Shown piece by piece: positions 49,331 to 58,134 of a stretch of 64,000 bases of DNA. The position numbers were made by a program, and so were the translations under genes. Numbering within the stretch: the stretch's first letter is position 1; the number at the start of each line of letters is the position of its first letter. The stretch is from positions 5,394,001 to 5,458,000 of the forward strand of contig NZ_CP024190.1 of NCBI RefSeq assembly GCF_003391395.1, read 5' to 3'. The notes under the pieces are model-generated. The model searched no databases. It was given only the letters and a program-made list of their open reading frames with translations, and was not told the DNA's origin. This stretch comes from Mycobacterium marinum. GTDB lineage: Bacteria; Actinomycetota; Actinomycetes; Mycobacteriales; Mycobacteriaceae.

Positions 49331-49615
49331 CACCATGGGGCAGGTCTGCGCCGAGCTCGGTACCGAGTTGATCGAGTTCGACGGGGAAGCCGACCACATG
49401 CGCTGCTCGTCGCCTACCCACCCACTTTGGCGATCTCCACACCGGTCCAGCGACTCGAGGGCCACACCGCCCACGCCGTGCACCGCGAATACACCGAAGC
49501 CTGTGTGCCCGCCGCTCGGACACCTCTGGTCGCCGTCCCACTTCGCCGGCTGCTACGGAGGCGCACCACTGCACACAGCTGAGCCCAACAATGTGTCGCG
49601 TCTGCTCCGCCCGCT
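49331..49615 (+). pseudogene. IS200/IS605-type TnpA transposase remnant, frameshifted
   Basis: In one frame CAELGTELIEFDGEADHM matches the strand leading into the HUH motif (DHVHLLV) of Y1 transposases. About 49400 the match shifts frame, giving LLVAYPPTLAISTPVQRLEG and HTAHAVHREYTEAC, then shifts back near 49510 to LGHLWSPSHFAGCYGGAPL, which corresponds to LWSPSYFxxSxGGAPL. The second HUH histidine codon is disrupted by a one-base deletion and the C-terminal catalytic-Tyr region is not recognisable. Not functional. Shows past transposition in this region. Confidence 0.78.
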
Positions 49616-50102
49616 ATCGTGTATCGAATATCTCTGCCGGTGCCGCGTACCGCACGGCCCAATCGCTCCAGGCCAAATCAGTCGGCCCAATGGCGCTATC
49701 GACACGAGTCCAGCGTTGATTAGCATCACCGCCGCTGGCCTGGAATAGGCCCGCATAGGTATCGGTCTTGAGCCCGTTGGCGGCCGCATCCGCGAATGGG
49801 GTAGCGCTGTAGTCCAGTTTGCCCCCATCGCCAGCGACGATCTGGCCATACAGGAACACCCACGTTCCCGAAGCGTTCAGGCGCCTGACGTTGAGACCGA
49901 CTGGAATGCCAAGCTGCGTTGAGATGTCCGAAATTGCAAGCTCAACGATTCGGTGCTCTACGGGAGAGGAAATATCCTGCGCAGCAGAGGTGCTGATTGG
50001 TTTGGTGGCGTGTTCATGTCGATCGCAGGCTGCCGTGCCAATAGCTAGCGACAGTGAGACTGCGACGATCAAGCGAGGTACCCACACATTTGCGTCACGC
50101 AC
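49614..50102 (-). CDS. small lipoprotein of unknown function
   Basis: 162 aa from GTG 50102 (GAGGAGG overlaps closely; GTG 50087 is an alternative). N-terminal lipoprotein signal VPRLIVAVSLSLAIGTAAC with lipobox Cys, so it should be anchored outside the membrane. The mature part contains VELAISDISTQLGIPVGLNVRRLNASGTWVFLYGQIV, which reads like a globular alpha/beta domain, and ends with DLAWSDWAVRYAAPAEIFD. I do not recognise the family. It is isolated between the transposase remnant and a PPE gene. Confidence 0.7.
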   Translation of the reverse strand: MRDANVWVPRLIVAVSLSLAIGTAACDRHEHATKPISTSAAQDISSPVEHRIVELAISDISTQLGIPVGLNVRRLNASGTWVFLYGQIVAGDGGKLDYSATPFADAAANGLKTDTYAGLFQASGGDANQRWTRVDSAIGPTDLAWSDWAVRYAAPAEIFDTR

Positions 50103-50382
50103 CTCCTCACCGTACCCGCAACTATGGTCGCAGCAGACAAGGGGATTGACCGAAAGGTGCTACACGGCAAAGAGTTCCAGCAGTCCCTCTCGCAGGATGA
50201 CCGAGCGATGATGGCTACTGGTTGGCCCCTGCCCGAGGTTGTGCCACCGCGGAGTCACTACCAGGTTCGGGGCAAGTAGGTGGGTGGGTGCTGGATGGGT
50301 TGGCGCTGTGGCCGAGCCAGCCGCACCGGGAGGGTGACGATGCGCCGCGGTAGCACGGCCAACAAGCCGCCATCAAAGCCGA

Positions 50383-51693
50383 TCACTTCGACAAACTCAG
50401 ATCCCACGACGACGGCAACACCGGCACCCGCAGGCCCCCGGACTCAGCACCCAACACCGACAAGCCCGATGGCTCCCCTCTCGCTGAACCCGACGTCCCG
50501 ACAAACCCCCACGACTGCACATCCCCCACACCCACCGATCCTGCCAACCCATGCCTCACAGAATCTTGATCGATACCCGCCGCGGCATCATTCGGCCCAG
50601 GCACCGACTGAACACCGGCAAGACCTCCCAGTTGCGTTGGAGTGTCAATGTTTTGCGTTAGCGACGACACACTCACACTCCGCAAACCAGCGGCTGCCAC
50701 GCCCACACCGAGGTCCGATGAACCCCGGACATACGCATCAATGCCCAACGGCAATGCGATCGGCAATGCGATTGGCACAGCGATCGCGGCGGCAAGTGGC
50801 ACGGCAACGGCGCTGAGCACCATCGCGGTCACTGCAAAATCAAGCGCAAGCACGCTGGCGAGAGCGAGCAAGATCGCCATGGCCTCGGACACGCTGTGCG
50901 CCACCAGAAGCCCAGCCACCGCTTCATACACAGCTCCATACGCGAAGCCCCCAAAAAAGCCGATGACCGCCGCTATCAAGAAGCCGATGGGATCACCCAG
51001 GTACTCGCCGATATCCATGCCGAGCACCACCATGGAATCCCAGGCATAAGAGAAGATCTCGCCGAGGTTGTATAAGAATTCTTCCCAAAACTCCGACCAG
51101 CTGCCCAGCACGCTTGCAGCCTGCGGCAACACATTCGGGGCGTTATCGCTAAGGGAGTGGATTAGTCGTGGTGCAGGGGTCGTTTGTGGCGCTCGCGCCG
51201 AAAACACGGTTGAGGCCGCGTCATAGGCGGACATGGTAGTTGCGGCTTGGACCCACATGCGCGCGTAGTCAGCCTCGTTGACGGCGATCGGAACGGTGTT
51301 GATGCCAAAGAAGTTAGTCCCGAGCAACACACCGTGAACGAGATGATTCTCGGCCAACTCGCCCATCGTGGGCATCGCCGCCAGCGCGGCGCAATACGCG
51401 GCGGCCATCGCCTCATGCTCGGCCGCCATCGCCTCGGCTTCGGCTCCGTTCCTCATCAACCACGCTACACACGGCTGGTGCGCAGCCGCATAACTCGCGG
51501 CACCCATCCCCTCCCACACCTCGGTTTCACCAACGACCACCACGGCGGTGAGTTCGTCAGCCGCCGAGGAATACGCGGCGCCGAGCGACGTCCACGCCGA
51601 CGCCGACACCTGCAACGACGCCGCACCCGGACCCGAACTCAGCAACGTCGAATGCACCTCGGGCGGTGAACCCATCCATACTGGCGATGTCAT
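50383..51693 (-). CDS. PPE protein of the PPE2/PPE3/PPE20-like group with hydrophobic C-terminal half
   Basis: 436 aa. The N-terminus MTSPVWMGSPPEVHSTLLSSGPG, followed by VWEGMGAASYAAAHQPCVAWL and NHLVHGVLLGTNFFGINTVPIAVNEADYARMWVQAATTMSAYD, is the form of the PPE domain seen in PPE2, PPE3 and PPE20. From about residue 215 to 330 there are three or four hydrophobic stretches (IGFLIAAVIGFFGGFAYGAVYEAV, AMAILLALASVLALDFAVTAMVL, VPLAAAIAVPIALPIALPLG), so the protein may sit in a membrane. The C-terminal 100 residues are Gly/Ser-rich. No PE partner is adjacent. Exported by a type VII system (family knowledge). Confidence 0.9.
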   Translation of the reverse strand: MTSPVWMGSPPEVHSTLLSSGPGAASLQVSASAWTSLGAAYSSAADELTAVVVVGETEVWEGMGAASYAAAHQPCVAWLMRNGAEAEAMAAEHEAMAAAYCAALAAMPTMGELAENHLVHGVLLGTNFFGINTVPIAVNEADYARMWVQAATTMSAYDAASTVFSARAPQTTPAPRLIHSLSDNAPNVLPQAASVLGSWSEFWEEFLYNLGEIFSYAWDSMVVLGMDIGEYLGDPIGFLIAAVIGFFGGFAYGAVYEAVAGLLVAHSVSEAMAILLALASVLALDFAVTAMVLSAVAVPLAAAIAVPIALPIALPLGIDAYVRGSSDLGVGVAAAGLRSVSVSSLTQNIDTPTQLGGLAGVQSVPGPNDAAAGIDQDSVRHGLAGSVGVGDVQSWGFVGTSGSARGEPSGLSVLGAESGGLRVPVLPSSWDLSLSK

Positions 51694-52013
51694 GATCGAT
51701 CACCTGCGAGCTGGACGTAGCGGCCACGATGAAGGACGCCTGCCGATCGCAGGCGACCACGTAGACCCGCCAGCCGCTGACCAGTCACAACGTCGACCGT
51801 TACTCGGCTGGATGTGCGCGCGGGTGGTATGTGATGAAAACTGTTACACAACAGACGCTTACCTTTCTCTCAAGGAAGTCGCGGGCGGCCGAGGCGTCCC
51901 ACTCGGGAGCTTCGGCGGTGTCGCGGGCGACCATGGTCATGGCGTTCGATTCATGGATGTCGACCGCCGACTGAAAAGCCCAGGTGACACGGGTGCGTCA
52001 ACCCGGGATCACC
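51694..52013. other. start of a 954-nt gene-poor interval upstream of the methyltransferase
   Basis: From the PPE start (51693) to the methyltransferase start (52648) no open frame shows a recognisable family. This first part likely holds the PPE promoter. The remainder holds the inverted repeat, tRNA fragment and direct repeat listed next; 52372-52647 has open frames on both strands but no motif. Confidence 0.4.
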
Positions 52014-52034
52014 CTTGTCCAACTATTGGACAAG
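52014..52034. promoter_or_regulatory. perfect 9-3-9 inverted repeat, operator-like
   Basis: CTTGTCCAA-CTA-TTGGACAAG is a perfect inverted repeat. The arms are AT-richer than their surroundings and no T-run follows, so a protein-binding site is more likely than a terminator. No regulator gene is adjacent, so its partner is unknown. Confidence 0.5.
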
Positions 52035-52304
52035 CACGGCCTATGCGCTACAAGCTATCATCCGCCAACACACTTAGGTGTTTCACCATGCCCGGGACTG
52101 GCTGTGCGGCAACCATTGTGCGGCGCGTTCACAGCCCTCGGCCGCAGCCGGGGCCACGCTCGTTGCGGAGCCCGAAATCGAACGCCGATCTGCGCTCGGT
52201 GCTCGGTCGGTGAACCTGCAAACCGGCATGGTTTCGCGCGGTACCGATTGGCGCATATCGCCGGTTCAGGACCTCATTCGCGACCAATACCAGGTGAGCT
52301 TGCA

Positions 52305-52330
52305 GGCTCCCCCAAAGCCGGTGTCGCAGG
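52305..52330 (+). repeat. fragment of tRNA-Arg(CCU), possible attachment-site remnant
   Basis: 24 of 26 bases match 43049-43074 of tRNA-Arg (the anticodon stem-loop, variable loop and 5' half of the T stem). The last 17 bases, AAAGCCGGTGTCGCAGG, are identical. The direct repeat at 52331 follows immediately. Anticodon-loop cores are used by many integrases, but none is encoded here. Confidence 0.65.
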
Positions 52331-52371
52331 GTTGATCTTTGACACTCCTTGGATGAGGGGGTGAGCATGGC
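52331..52371 (+). repeat. direct repeat copy B
   Basis: GTTGATCTTTGACACTCC...TGAGCATGGC matches 43187-43228 in the same orientation. Abuts the tRNA fragment directly, whereas copy A is separated from the real tRNA by the 25-bp tandem repeats. Confidence 0.6.
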
Positions 52372-52647
52372 CGCGCGGCGGTATCAGTCCGTTATTGCCG
52401 GTGGTTTGTCGATTCGTTCGAGTCGACCTGAAAAGCTCGACCGTCCGATGCCGGGCACGGGCCCGGCCGGAGACGGACGTGACCCGCTTGTCCGCGGGCA
52501 GGCTGGCGTTCTGGTCTGCGATGCTGTCGCCGATACGGGGCAGGCCACGACAGCAAACCGATCATCCACTGCATCCACGCCTGGCGAGAGGAACTTGCGG
52601 CTGGGTGCGAGTCGGGGAGCGGCTTCCGCGCATGCAATCCTGTCGGC

Positions 52648-53499
52648 ATGGATGACGTGTCACAACGTCCGATGGCTGCCAGTTGGCGCAGCCTGAATCT
52701 GGCGAATTGGGAGTCGCGCGTGCCGCTGCACACCGGGCCCAATGGATACGACCTCGACAGCTTCGACGATCCCGATTTTCTGTCTGCAGAAGTTCGATAT
52801 GACCTGCCGAGGCTCGGACAACTCGATGGCCTCGATATCGCCCATCTGCAGTGTCACATTGGCACCGATACGGTCTCGTTGTCTCGGCTGGGGCCACGAT
52901 CAACGGTGGGCTTGGACTTCTCCCCTGCCGCGCTGCAAGCCGCCCGGGACCTGGCGATGCGCGCCCGAGCCGATGTCGGTTTCGTCGAGGCCGACGTCTA
53001 TGACGCGGTGCAAGCACTCGGTGTTGAGCGTTTCGATCTCGTCTACACCGGCCTCGGGGCGTTGTGCTGGATTCCTAGCATCAGCCGCTGGGCCGATGTT
53101 GTCGCAAGCCTGCTCCGGCCCGGTGGAAGGCTGTTAATGCGCGAGGGCCATCCGTTCTTGTGGGCGCTGAGCGATCCGCGACCCGACAGGCTTGTCGTCG
53201 TTGAATACCCATACTTTGAAACTAGTGGCATCCCGTTCGTCGAGCATGAAACCTATGCCGGTAACGGAACTGTCGCCTCACCCCAGATCATCCATTTCAA
53301 TCATGGGCTCGGCGAGATCTTCACCGCGCTCACCGACGCCGGACTGATGGTTACCGGCCTCGAAGAGCATCGCGAAGTCCCATGGAATCCGTTGGGAGAT
53401 GCCATGATCCCCAGCCCGGATTACGACGGCGAATTCATCCTCGCCGAAGATCGCGACCGGATTCCGATGACCTACACCGTTCAAGCAATCAAGCGTTAA
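52648..53499 (+). CDS. class I SAM-dependent methyltransferase
   Basis: 283 aa from ATG 52648. Rossmann-type methyltransferase: motif I is DIAHLQCHIGTDTVSLSRLG, where the usual GxGxG is HxGxD, then STVGLDFSPAALQAAR (acidic residue for SAM ribose), VGFVEADVYDA and RFDLVYTGLGALCWIPSI. The C-terminal part has GHPFLWAL and FNHGLGEIFTALTDAGLMVTGLEEHREVPW. It resembles a widespread family of uncharacterised actinobacterial small-molecule methyltransferases. Substrate unknown. First gene after the right-hand repeat of the island. Confidence 0.88.
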   Translation: MDDVSQRPMAASWRSLNLANWESRVPLHTGPNGYDLDSFDDPDFLSAEVRYDLPRLGQLDGLDIAHLQCHIGTDTVSLSRLGPRSTVGLDFSPAALQAARDLAMRARADVGFVEADVYDAVQALGVERFDLVYTGLGALCWIPSISRWADVVASLLRPGGRLLMREGHPFLWALSDPRPDRLVVVEYPYFETSGIPFVEHETYAGNGTVASPQIIHFNHGLGEIFTALTDAGLMVTGLEEHREVPWNPLGDAMIPSPDYDGEFILAEDRDRIPMTYTVQAIKR

Positions 53500-53771
53500 C
53501 CACTTCGACGCAAGACCCTCCGCTCCGCGACCACCTGTCTCAACACCTGCACAATGGGTCATGCACTGCTGCCAGCCGGTTCGCCTTGGCGCTATGTCGA
53601 CGCCTACGACTGTACTCAAGCTTCCAGCGTCGGGGTCGTGACCACAACCCGTATCGGTGGAACCCGCGCCGAAACCGCCGCGATCGGTCAAATCACCGCT
53701 GGCCCGACTGCGGTCGCTGCCGGGCTGGACGCAACCGACCATGCCGAGAGCGCGCGGAGTCGCATGCAACG

Positions 53772-54002
53772 ATGACTGGCGTGCCCAATCCCAGCCGCGC
53801 CAACGACGACCAGGATGCGCGCGGGACGAGGAAACCCCAGTACAGCGCGACGTTCTACGCAGCGATGTCCGGGCTAGCGCTGGTCCTGTTCGTGATCAAT
53901 GTGTGCAGTCACGGCTCGGCCCTGGGCCTGATCAGCACCGGAGGACTCGCGGTGTTGTCTTGGCGCACTGCCTTTTCGGAGTCCGCGACCTCCAGCCTGT
54001 GA
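53772..54002 (+). CDS. small predicted membrane protein
   Basis: 76 aa from ATG 53772 (MTGVPNPSRANDDQDARG). A hydrophilic 28-residue N-terminus precedes two hydrophobic stretches, FYAAMSGLALVLFVINVCS and GSALGLISTGGLAVLSW, so a two-helix membrane hairpin is likely. No family recognised. No strong ribosome-binding site is visible; coding potential is moderate. The 272 nt before it (53500-53771) hold no supported gene. Confidence 0.5.
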   Translation: MTGVPNPSRANDDQDARGTRKPQYSATFYAAMSGLALVLFVINVCSHGSALGLISTGGLAVLSWRTAFSESATSSL

Positions 54003-54064
54003 TCTAACGCACAGTTCGTGCCCGTTAGTGGCCAGATCAATGCGGCATACCTAGCTTCGAAGGC

Positions 54065-54559
54065 ATGAGGAGCCCACAAACCTTCGACATAATTGACGAC
54101 CGCGACGATTCGACGGCGGCGCAGACACTGCCGGACTGGGCTCGAAGTCTGGACTTATCCCCCCATCCCGAGGGCGGCTGGTTCCGCGAAACTTGGCGTA
54201 GTGCACTGACACTCGGTCAGTCCTCGTTGCCAGCCGAATACGACGGCCCACGCAGCGCCGGCACCGCGATCCTGTTCCTGCTGATGCCAAACCAGCACTC
54301 CGCTTGGCACCGCGTGACCAGCGCCGAGCTGTGGTTCTTCCATCGCGGCAGCCCACTGGCGGTGGACATCGGAGACGAAAAATCAACTGCGACAAGACAT
54401 GTAATTGGCCAAGACGTCGGAGCCGGACAACGTCCGCAGCTTCTCATTCCACCCGGACATTGGCAACGCGCCTGGCCCCTCGGCGACGAACCCACCCTGG
54501 TCAGTTGTGTGGTGGTGCCGGGCTTTGACTTTGCCGACTTCACGCTTGACCCATCGTGA
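54065..54559 (+). CDS. cupin, DUF985 family
   Basis: 164 aa. Single-domain cupin of the DUF985/YML079w-like family: LDLSPHPEGGWFRETWRS at the start, GTAILFLLMPNQHSAWHRVTSAELWFFHRGSPL (cupin motif 1 with His residues) and PPGHWQRAWPLGDEPTLVSCVVVPGFDFADFTL (motif 2). Members bind small ligands or metals; sugar epimerase-like roles have been proposed. It follows the small membrane protein by 62 nt on the same strand. Confidence 0.9.
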   Translation: MRSPQTFDIIDDRDDSTAAQTLPDWARSLDLSPHPEGGWFRETWRSALTLGQSSLPAEYDGPRSAGTAILFLLMPNQHSAWHRVTSAELWFFHRGSPLAVDIGDEKSTATRHVIGQDVGAGQRPQLLIPPGHWQRAWPLGDEPTLVSCVVVPGFDFADFTLDPS

Positions 54560-55286
54560 TACGCACCAGCCAGTCCGATCACGACCACTAGAGGACGGAG
54601 CCACTGCGAGCGTCCGGCTCGATGCCCCGCTCCGCCAGGGGCACCTCCAGTAGGTCGATGAGCTGGACCGACTGGCGGTGGAAAATCTTCGGATGCGGTC
54701 GAATACAGGCCACGGCGCCCGTCCACGGCGCGGTCCTGCAATGTTGCCGATAGCGAAAATGCCCACCGACAACTGTCATTCATCCCCATCGATGCCGGAT
54801 ACGAAACGTCGGTGGCGTGCCCGATCCTCTGCGCCGCCCAGCTTCCCGTTCCACGCTTGTCGTCCCAGCTGCCGCACAAGAGCACTGAGCAGCATGATCC
54901 ACATCGAGAAAGGCAGCCTTTCAACAGTGCGCGACGCAGGGCACGAATTGGGTTACAAGCCAGTCAAGTTCAGCCATCAAGCACTCCATGTGCGCGCAAC
55001 CTCCCCGGACCGTTCTCGCTTCGCGCTCACGGTACCCGGATTGGTCGCGCTTTGCGGACGCAAGGTCCTCCACGTCGCGGCGCTGTTGCCGAAGGAGCAT
55101 CAGAGCAGGAGCTAGCCATCGCGGCCGCCCGGTCCGGCTCGTCACCCGGAGATTTGCTTGGTCGACGGCGTTGTGTACGATCCAAATGTCGAGTGCCCAC
55201 ACGCTAGCGATAACGAATCATTGAATCCTTTTGCAGCGCTTCCGATCCCAGCACGCCTTGCATCCCGGGCTGCCCAAGTGTCGCGA
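54560..55286. other. 727-nt gene-poor interval
   Basis: Open frames occur on both strands (for example 54678-55115 plus) but they show no recognisable domain, no clear ribosome-binding site and irregular composition. It may hold decayed coding DNA and the promoter of the following lipoprotein. Confidence 0.4.
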
Positions 55287-56081
55287 ATGTTGAGCGCCGC
55301 AATCGCGATCGCGCTGCCCGCTGCGGGCCTGGTTGGGTGCGCGCCCCAGACCGCCTCACCGCCGACGACAGCCGCCTCCTCCTCGACGAGCGAGACGGCG
55401 ACGACGTCGCCAACCACCGCCGCGGCCGCCGGCGCGAAGTCCGGGGTGTCCAACGGCGAGACCTACGAGGTGACAATGGTCTCGGTTACCGGCGCCACCC
55501 CCGACAATCTGGGCCGATGGGATGTGAACATCGGTCAGCTCGCCGGCGGCGATGCCGGCGTCAGAGACGCCTTCAACCAGGCCAGCGACGCGTCGGGGCA
55601 TCAGCAACTCGATCAGATGCGCGCCGAGACGGGCCCCGATACCCAGTGGGACTTCGAATCACATTCAGCGGTCACATTCCGCCCCGTCGCCATCGCAGAA
55701 GTCATCACCGGCGTTCACTCGGCCAAAGAGGCCGCGCACCCGAACAACTACGTCAACACCATCGTTATCGATAGCCGAAGCGCCAAGCCCATCACCCTTG
55801 CCGACCTGTTCGCAAACGAACAGGCGGGATTGGAGCGGCTTTCCGAGCAAACCAAGCTGATCTTTCCGAAGGTGTGGGGCGGCGGCCCGAGCCCAATGCT
55901 CGACGAGCCTGGCAACAGGCCCATCGCGGAGAACTTCGCCAACTGGATTCCGACATCGCAGGGCATCGAGCTGCATTTCTTCGACTACCAGTTTGGCCAC
56001 GGGCTTCCGGTGATCACGGTGCCCTGGTCGGCGCTCACCGATGTGCTGGCGCCCGACATGGTGGCACTGGCGCACGACTAG
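55287..56081 (+). CDS. lipoprotein with DUF3298/RsiV-like domain
   Basis: 264 aa from ATG 55287, chosen because it starts the signal MLSAAIAIALPAAGLVGC with an LVGC lipobox; a TTG 43 codons upstream would bury it. A Ser/Thr/Ala-rich linker (SPPTTAASSSTSETATTSP) follows. The mature domain has NNYVNTIVIDSRSAKPITLADLF, and FANWIPTSQGIELHFFDYQFGHGLPVITVPWSAL near the end, the signature of DUF3298 as in MPT64-type and RsiV-type proteins. Located at the outer side of the membrane. Role unknown; MPT64 relatives are secreted antigens. It precedes PE7 but is separated by 311 nt. Confidence 0.85.
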   Translation: MLSAAIAIALPAAGLVGCAPQTASPPTTAASSSTSETATTSPTTAAAAGAKSGVSNGETYEVTMVSVTGATPDNLGRWDVNIGQLAGGDAGVRDAFNQASDASGHQQLDQMRAETGPDTQWDFESHSAVTFRPVAIAEVITGVHSAKEAAHPNNYVNTIVIDSRSAKPITLADLFANEQAGLERLSEQTKLIFPKVWGGGPSPMLDEPGNRPIAENFANWIPTSQGIELHFFDYQFGHGLPVITVPWSALTDVLAPDMVALAHD

Positions 56082-56392
56082 GGGCCCAATCCACCGCCGC
56101 GGGGGCTTTGCTGTGGACGCACCTCGCGAGCCCAACCCAGCGTGCGACGACGCCACATCGACCTGTGCCGGACGCACCGAGAGCAGAATTCTTCAAATCC
56201 AATAACGATCGAGGCCAAACCCGGGCCCGTCGCGCACCAGAGCAAGTACCCTGCAGCCAGGGAGTTGCTTTGCTGTCCGGGTTCTCAACCATGCCGATCG
56301 CGTGGCTTCAGACCAGCGGCTTGGCGCTTCTGATGGGACCGGTGGGAACTGGCGGCTGGTCGGTGATGGGCGATGGGAGTTGGGAGGATCTG

Positions 56393-56692
56393 GTGAGCTT
56401 TGTGGTCACCCAACCGGAGCGGCTGGCGGCGGCGGCCGGGAGTTTGCAGGAGGTCGGTTCGGCGGTCAGCGCGCAGAGCGCGGCCGCCGTTGCTCCCACC
56501 ACCAGCGTGGCGCCAGCGGCGGCCGACCAGGTGTCCGCGTTGACCGCCGCGCGGTTCAGCGCACATGCCCAGCTCTATCAAATGGTGAGCGCCCAGGCCG
56601 TGGCGATTCACGACAGGTTTGTCGCCGCGCTGGCCGCCGGTGCGCAGTCCTACGAGGCCGCCGAGGCCGCGAACGTGATTGCGGCTGGCTAA
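56393..56692 (+). CDS. PE7: PE family protein (PE7 type, Rv0916c)
   Basis: 99 aa from GTG 56393 with GGAGG upstream. A pure PE domain: VSFVVTQPERLAAAAGSLQEVG, SAAAVAPTTSVAPAAADQVS, YQMVSAQAVAIHDRFVAAL, ending SYEAAEAANVIAAG. Two-helix protein that pairs with the downstream PPE to form a heterodimer recognised by a type VII secretion system. It stops 5 nt before PPE14, so the two are co-translated. Confidence 0.93.
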   Translation: MSFVVTQPERLAAAAGSLQEVGSAVSAQSAAAVAPTTSVAPAAADQVSALTAARFSAHAQLYQMVSAQAVAIHDRFVAALAAGAQSYEAAEAANVIAAG

Positions 56693-56697
56693 GGAAG

Positions 56698-57969
56698 GTG
56701 TTGGCAACGGACTTCGGGGCTTTACCACCTGAGGTTAACTCGGGCCTGTTGTATACGGGCCCGGGGGCAGCGCCCATGCTGACCGCGGCCACCGCCTGGG
56801 ATGGGCTTGCCACGGTATTGAATTCCGCCGCCGCGTCCTATGCCTCGGTGGTCTCGGGCCTCACGCTCGAATCGTGGATGGGTCCGGCATCGGCGTCGAT
56901 GGCGGCCGCGGCCGCGCCGTATGCGACCTGGTTGGCCGTTGCCAACGAGCAGGCTCGGCAAACCGCCGCTCAGGCCCGGGCGGCGGCGACGGCATTTGAG
57001 ACGGCGTTTGCGGTCGTTGTGCCACCGCCGCTGATCGCGGCCAATCGCAGCCAGGTGGCGTCATTGGTGGTTGCCAACGTCCTCGGACAGAACACTCCGG
57101 CAATCGAGACGCTGCAGGCCGAGTACGCCGAGATGTGGGCCCAGGACGCCGCGGTCATGTACCAGTACTCGGCGGCATCGGAGGCCGCGTCGACGTTGGC
57201 CGCGTTCACCTCGCCCATGCAGTCGACCGACCCAAGCGGCGCGCAGGCGAACACGGCAGCGGGCGCCGCGGCCGCCGGCACAACCGCGCAAACCACCGCG
57301 AGCCAGCCGACGACCACGGCTACCGATACGGCCCAGGGACTCGCGGCGGAGGTACCCACAATCCCGGCCGGTTCGGACCTGGCGGCACCGGCCGCGATCT
57401 CCATCCCCACCCCGGTCGGCGAACTGGACCTGTTGGCCGCCTACATCGCGGTCGCCGCGACAGCCAGCTTGAGCCTTTCCGCCGTGAACACCGCCAGGCC
57501 CTGGAGCTACAGCACCAACAATGACCACGCCCAACCGAACGGCGGTGGGGTGGCACCGACACAGGGCAACACCCTGGGTACGGAGCGGCCCGACGCCGAG
57601 GTGTTGGTGTCCGCGCCCAACGTCGTGCCCACCTCGGCGTTTGTGGGACATGCGGCATTGGTCGGCGCCCTGTCGGTGCCGCACAGCTGGGCCATGGCCG
57701 CCCCCGAGATCAGGTTGGCCGTCGAATCGCTGCCCAGCGCGGGCGGGCTGAGCGCGCCTGCCGGTCCCGACATCGGCGGCGTGGCTCCGACCGGCCTGCT
57801 CAGCGGGATGGCGTTGGCGAGTCTGGCCGGACGCGGCGCAACCGGCGCGGGCAGTCGTAGCCCCAGCGAGTCGGCGACCAACGAAGACGAACAGCCACAG
57901 CGCAAGCCGACGGTGGTGGTTATCCAGAAACCGCCGCCGGCCGGCGGGCCACCGGCCGCCCGCCCCTGA
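56698..57969 (+). CDS. PPE14: PPE family protein (PPE14 type, Rv0915c)
   Basis: 423 aa from GTG 56698 (VLATDFGALPPEVNSGLLYTGPGAAPM) with AAGGAAGG upstream. PPE domain to about residue 180, including ESWMGPASASMAAAAAPYATWL and VVANVLGQNTPAIETLQAEYAEMWAQDAAVMY. The C-terminal half is Ala/Thr-rich, contains SVP-like elements (NVVPTSAFVGHAALVGALSVPHSWAMAAPEIRL, the GxxSVPxxW motif) and ends in a Pro-rich tail. Heterodimer partner of PE7. The M. tuberculosis homologue is the antigen Mtb41. A strong terminator follows at 58092. Confidence 0.94.
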   Translation: MLATDFGALPPEVNSGLLYTGPGAAPMLTAATAWDGLATVLNSAAASYASVVSGLTLESWMGPASASMAAAAAPYATWLAVANEQARQTAAQARAAATAFETAFAVVVPPPLIAANRSQVASLVVANVLGQNTPAIETLQAEYAEMWAQDAAVMYQYSAASEAASTLAAFTSPMQSTDPSGAQANTAAGAAAAGTTAQTTASQPTTTATDTAQGLAAEVPTIPAGSDLAAPAAISIPTPVGELDLLAAYIAVAATASLSLSAVNTARPWSYSTNNDHAQPNGGGVAPTQGNTLGTERPDAEVLVSAPNVVPTSAFVGHAALVGALSVPHSWAMAAPEIRLAVESLPSAGGLSAPAGPDIGGVAPTGLLSGMALASLAGRGATGAGSRSPSESATNEDEQPQRKPTVVVIQKPPPAGGPPAARP

Positions 57970-58091
57970 CCGATCCCAGCCATCGATTCCCCCCAATCCA
58001 CGCCAGGTTTCGCCGAACATGTTTGTCATCGGCCGCGGATGGCAATGTTTCCCCGAAGGGGGGCGTATCGGCCGGCCTATACGCCTACCTA

Positions 58092-58134
58092 GGTCCCGTC
58101 GGTTCAGCCCGAGAGCCGACGGGACCGACTTTTT
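58092..58134 (+). terminator. intrinsic terminator after PE7-PPE14, with an alternative downstream pairing
   Basis: GGTCCCGTCGG (58092-58102) pairs with CCGACGGGACC (58116-58126), 11 bp with a 13-nt loop, followed by TTTTT (58130-58134). The segment CCCGAGAGCCG (58108-58118, loop plus 3' stem) is also perfectly complementary to CGGCTCTCGGG (58170-58180) in the leader of the next gene, so two folds compete. Confidence 0.8.

Noticed and set aside
51548..52213. Open frame between PPE and methyltransferase
   Set aside because: Overlaps the PPE 5' end on the other strand, has no motif, and covers the inverted repeat.
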